A DNA stretch of 64,000 nt from Deinococcus sp. JMULE3. GTDB lineage: Bacteria > Deinococcota > Deinococci > Deinococcales > Deinococcaceae. The position numbers and the translations under genes were made by a program. The stretch is taken from assembly GCF_013337115.1 (NCBI RefSeq), contig NZ_SGWE01000004.1, forward strand, positions 3,045,501 through 3,109,500, written 5' to 3'. Shown here piece by piece: positions 60,875 to 64,000 of this stretch. Below the pieces are notes generated by a model, which saw nothing but the letters and a program-made list of their open reading frames with translations, searched no databases and had not been told where the DNA came from. Each line of letters begins with the position of its first letter. Positions within the stretch are counted from its first letter, which is position 1.

Positions 60875-61617
60875 TCAGCAGAGACGACATCCTGGCACTT
60901 GCCCTGGGACAGCTGACCCCAGCCGACGAGCAGCGCGTCCGGGCTGCCATCGACGCGGACCCAGCCCTGGCCCGCGAGTACCGCGCGGACCTCGAACTCC
61001 TGCACGACCTGCCCGGCACCCTGCCGGAAGTGCCCGTCCCGGACGGCGCCGAGGACCGCCTGATCGCCCGCCTGCACCGCGAGACCGGCCAGCACCCCGG
61101 CGCCACCGCGCAGTCCAGCACCACGCTGCCCCCCGCGAACCTCCCTCTGTACCCTGACGGACCCCACGCTGCGCCCGGCGGCGCGGCCACCACCACGCCC
61201 CGCACCCGCGGTCAGCGCACCCTGAACTGGCGCCTGATGCTCCTGAGCGTCGTCGCGGCCCTCACGCTCGGCGTGATCTTCCTGCGCCCGGTCACCACGC
61301 CCGACCTGTTCAGCCAGTACCAGAACAGCCCCGGCGCGCAGTCCCAGCCGCTCACCGCGGGCGGGCAGACCCTGGGCGAACTCATCCGCCTGCCCGACGG
61401 CCGCGCGTTCCTGCACCTGAACGCCCTGGCCCCACAGGGCCGCGTGTACCAGCTGTGGCGCATCGAGAACGGCCAGCCCGTCAGCGCCGGCGTGTTCGAC
61501 GGGCAGGGCATCGTCATCCTCCGCGCCCAGGCCGGGCAGACCGTCGCCGTCAGCGTGGAACCCACCGGGGGCAGCGAGCAGCCCACCAGCACGCCCATCC
61601 TGATCCGGCAACTCTGA
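60871..61617 (+). CDS. Membrane anti-sigma factor, RskA-like
   Basis: The 248-residue protein has an N-terminal cytosolic anti-sigma region (residues of about 1-75, LALALGQLTPADEQRVRAAIDADPALAREY), one membrane segment near 118-136 (LMLLSVVAALTLGVIFL) and an external RskA-type domain (AFLHLNALAPQGRVYQLWRIENGQPVSAGVF, in parts). It should hold the ECF sigma factor inactive until an envelope signal releases it. AGGTG lies 5 nt before the GTG. Confidence 0.88.
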   Translation: MISRDDILALALGQLTPADEQRVRAAIDADPALAREYRADLELLHDLPGTLPEVPVPDGAEDRLIARLHRETGQHPGATAQSSTTLPPANLPLYPDGPHAAPGGAATTTPRTRGQRTLNWRLMLLSVVAALTLGVIFLRPVTTPDLFSQYQNSPGAQSQPLTAGGQTLGELIRLPDGRAFLHLNALAPQGRVYQLWRIENGQPVSAGVFDGQGIVILRAQAGQTVAVSVEPTGGSEQPTSTPILIRQL

Positions 61618-61652
61618 GAGCGGGCTAACAGGCCCGAGCCACCACCACAGGA

Positions 61653-61690
61653 CCGAGGGGGGAACTTCCTACCCTCGGCCCTTTCTGTTC
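61653..61690 (+). terminator. Terminator of the sigma/anti-sigma operon
   Basis: CCGAGGG (61653-61659) and CCCTCGG (61672-61678) pair around a 12-nt loop, followed by CCCTTTCTGTTC. Confidence 0.65.
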
Positions 61691-62004
61691 GCCTCCTTAG
61701 CTGGACCGTGACCCGCTTGCCGCCGCAGTGTATCCCCTGATCCTCATGCCGTCTGTGGAAATCCGTGAGCAACGCCGCAGCGAAGGACCCGACGGGCGGC
61801 GGGGGCAATGGGACGTGATGTGGAATCTCGGGCGGTCCATGCGACCCCCATTGTCGTATGACGCCCCACGCCTGCACAGCGGGTTGCCGGGTGGCCTGCT
61901 CCGCCTTCCGCCGCGCCGATCTTGCTGTCGGGAATGAGGGGACGACCGGGCGCGGTCACGGTGGTCGCAGGTCACGTGCATCCGGCCATCCGGCATGGAA
62001 AATG

Positions 62005-62031
62005 GAAAAACGGCCCCGGTGAGGGGGCCGT
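62005..62031 (-). terminator. Intrinsic terminator of the BMP gene
   Basis: On the minus strand ACGGCCCC and GGGGCCGT form the stem, followed by TTTTTCC. Confidence 0.85.
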
Positions 62032-62048
62032 CTTCGCGTGTGATGGGA

Positions 62049-63146
<1,098 letters not shown>

Positions 63147-63190
63147 GTGATGTTCCTCCAGGGAATGTGGTGCGTGGGTTGCTTGAATAG

Positions 63191-63196
63191 AGTATA
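63191..63196 (-). promoter_or_regulatory. -10 box of the BMP gene
   Basis: TATACT (minus) about 45 nt before the ATG at 63146; the upstream CCGGAAAAATCCG makes a small inverted repeat over the spacer. The -35 is weak. Confidence 0.5.
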
Positions 63197-63432
63197 CGGA
63201 TTTTTCCGGGTGTCTAGACCCCACTGCACATTGGACTCGGGGTCACATGGGGGTGTTTGGTGAACGGCGCATTGGGGGATTCTTCACGCTCTGTTCTGGC
63301 GTGCCGGTTTCCGTCCGGGTGCGTCCGTCCGTCTCCGTACACCGCCCGGCAGGATAGCGGGCCGGACTGAAGCGAATCTGAAGTTCCGGGGGTGGTGCTG
63401 GTGGCGGGAAAGCCGGGCCGGTGGTCTTGCGT

Positions 63433-63438
63433 TACCCT
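63433..63438 (+). promoter_or_regulatory. -10 box, leaderless promoter of ligA
   Basis: TACCCT then 7 nt then ATG at 63446. Confidence 0.6.
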
Positions 63439-63445
63439 CTTGGGC

Positions 63446-64000
63446 ATGACGCTGCCCGACTTCGACCGCTATCTGGCCCTGCGGGCCGAGGTGGCCGCCC
63501 ACAACCGCGCGTACTACGAGCAGGACGCGCCCAGCATCCCGGACGACGCGTACGACGCCCTGGCGCGCGAACTGCGTGCCCTGGAGGCCGCGCACCCCGA
63601 CTGGGCCGCGCAGGTCGGAACGGACAGCCCGGCGCAGACGGTCGGCGGCGCGCCCGGCGCGGCCTTCCAGCCGATGGATCACCCCACGCCGATGACCAGC
63701 CTGGACAACGCGTTCGACGACGCGGAACTGCGCGATTGGCAGGAGAAACTGGCCCGTGCGCTGGGCCTCCCGGCCGAGCAGGACGACTTCACGTTCACCG
63801 GGGAGCTGAAGATCGACGGCCTGAGCGTGAACCTCTATTACCTGAACGGCGAGCTGCAGTGGGCGGCGACGCGCGGGAACGGCGTGACCGGCGAGATCGT
63901 CACCGCGCAGGTCCTGACCGTGCCGGGCATCCCCACCACGCTGCTGGGCCTGAGCGGGGAACTGGAGGTGCGCGGCGAGGTGTACATGAGCCGCGCGGAC
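63446..64000 (+). CDS. ligA: NAD-dependent DNA ligase, N-terminal part
   Basis: The first 185 codons are present; the gene runs off the right edge. The Ia domain ([31 protein letters not shown], in parts) binds NAD and the adenylation domain has [13 protein letters not shown] with the nucleophile Lys122. Downstream [10 protein letters not shown] and [10 protein letters not shown] fit LigA. It seals nicks in replication and repair. Start supported by a leaderless TACCCT box. Confidence 0.95.
   Translation, partial: MTLPDFDRYLALRAEVAAHNRAYYEQDAPSIPDDAYDALARELRALEAAHPDWAAQVGTDSPAQTVGGAPGAAFQPMDHPTPMTSLDNAFDDAELRDWQEKLARALGLPAEQDDFTFTGELKIDGLSVNLYYLNGELQWAATRGNGVTGEIVTAQVLTVPGIPTTLLGLSGELEVRGEVYMSRAD

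Larger units (their letters stand above)
61618..62048. other. Intergenic, 431 bp, with two terminators
   Basis: The left part holds the sigma-operon terminator and the right end that of the BMP gene. Between them (about 61690-62004) short open frames exist on both strands but none has a Shine-Dalgarno site, a leaderless promoter or family-like sequence, so I call no gene. Confidence 0.5.

Noticed and set aside
61728..61937. A 69-codon open frame in the gap before the BMP gene
   Set aside because: There is no Shine-Dalgarno site, no leaderless -10 at the right distance and no family-like sequence.

Overview
The window looks like ordinary chromosome from a Deinococcus species. The DNA is very GC-rich, start codons are often GTG, and at least a dozen genes have a TANNNT -10 box only 6-8 nt before the start codon, the leaderless-mRNA pattern reported for Deinococcus. 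Gene content agrees: a lycopene cyclase, a short DHH-DHHA1 NrnA-type nuclease, many lipoproteins and transporter binding proteins, and no mobile element, phage or CRISPR array.

Layout. 1-4972: an M55 peptidase fragment diverges from map and a pentapeptide-repeat gene; then come two secreted wall hydrolases with tandem peptidoglycan-binding domains and an unknown membrane-anchored protein. 5065-9168: a polyamine-type ABC operon potABCD. 9252: a PAT/MnaT-like acetyltransferase. 9940-16258: a complete oligopeptide ABC transporter in two adjacent units (binding protein and two permeases; two ATPases). 16319: a DUF4139 protein. 17967-22660 (minus): metH-metF behind a SAM-riboswitch-like leader with a terminator. 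22828-23897: DJ-1/PfpI and ABM-family genes. 23958-26666 (minus): a BTAD/AAA/TPR regulator. 26990-32506: tctCBA (minus) facing a CitA/CitB-type two-component pair (plus) whose kinase gene is frameshifted. 32763-35333: small lipoproteins and hydrolases. 35454-39804: lycopene cyclase with an odd tail, sdaAB, nrnA and a PfkB kinase. 39874-45779: rsmA, a TPR protein, nnr, a DUF4388 protein and an unusual PlsY-like/acyl-ACP-reductase-like fusion. 46043-52601: a PLD-family secreted protein, a four-gene minus-strand operon headed by a STAND NTPase, and an exported TPR protein. 52717: tRNA-Pro(CGG). 52861-56736: two phosphoesterases and a MerR-controlled operon with an aldo-keto reductase. 56793-58492 (minus): a DEAD-box helicase gene with an out-of-frame N-terminal deletion. 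58696-61617: rluD-like, tatA, and an ECF sigma/anti-sigma pair. 62049-64000: a BMP-type nucleoside-binding protein and the start of ligA.

Two themes stand out. First, a palindromic repeat of about 65-80 bp occurs four times (potA-potB junction, potB-potC junction, inside metH, and at the metH-metF junction). In all four places it lies in the same translatable frame, giving a recurrent Leu-Met/Ile-Val-Asp ... Ser-Thr-Ile-Asn-His-Gln-Pro-Ser peptide, much like the Rickettsia palindromic elements. Second, several genes are preceded by tiny ORFs whose stop overlaps the next GTG start as GTGA. Two are leaderless micro-ORFs (before potA and before the TPR gene), one links the sigma factor to its anti-sigma factor, and two are built from the palindromic repeat. 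Two further genes appear damaged (histidine kinase, DEAD-box helicase), each by a lesion that can be pinpointed.
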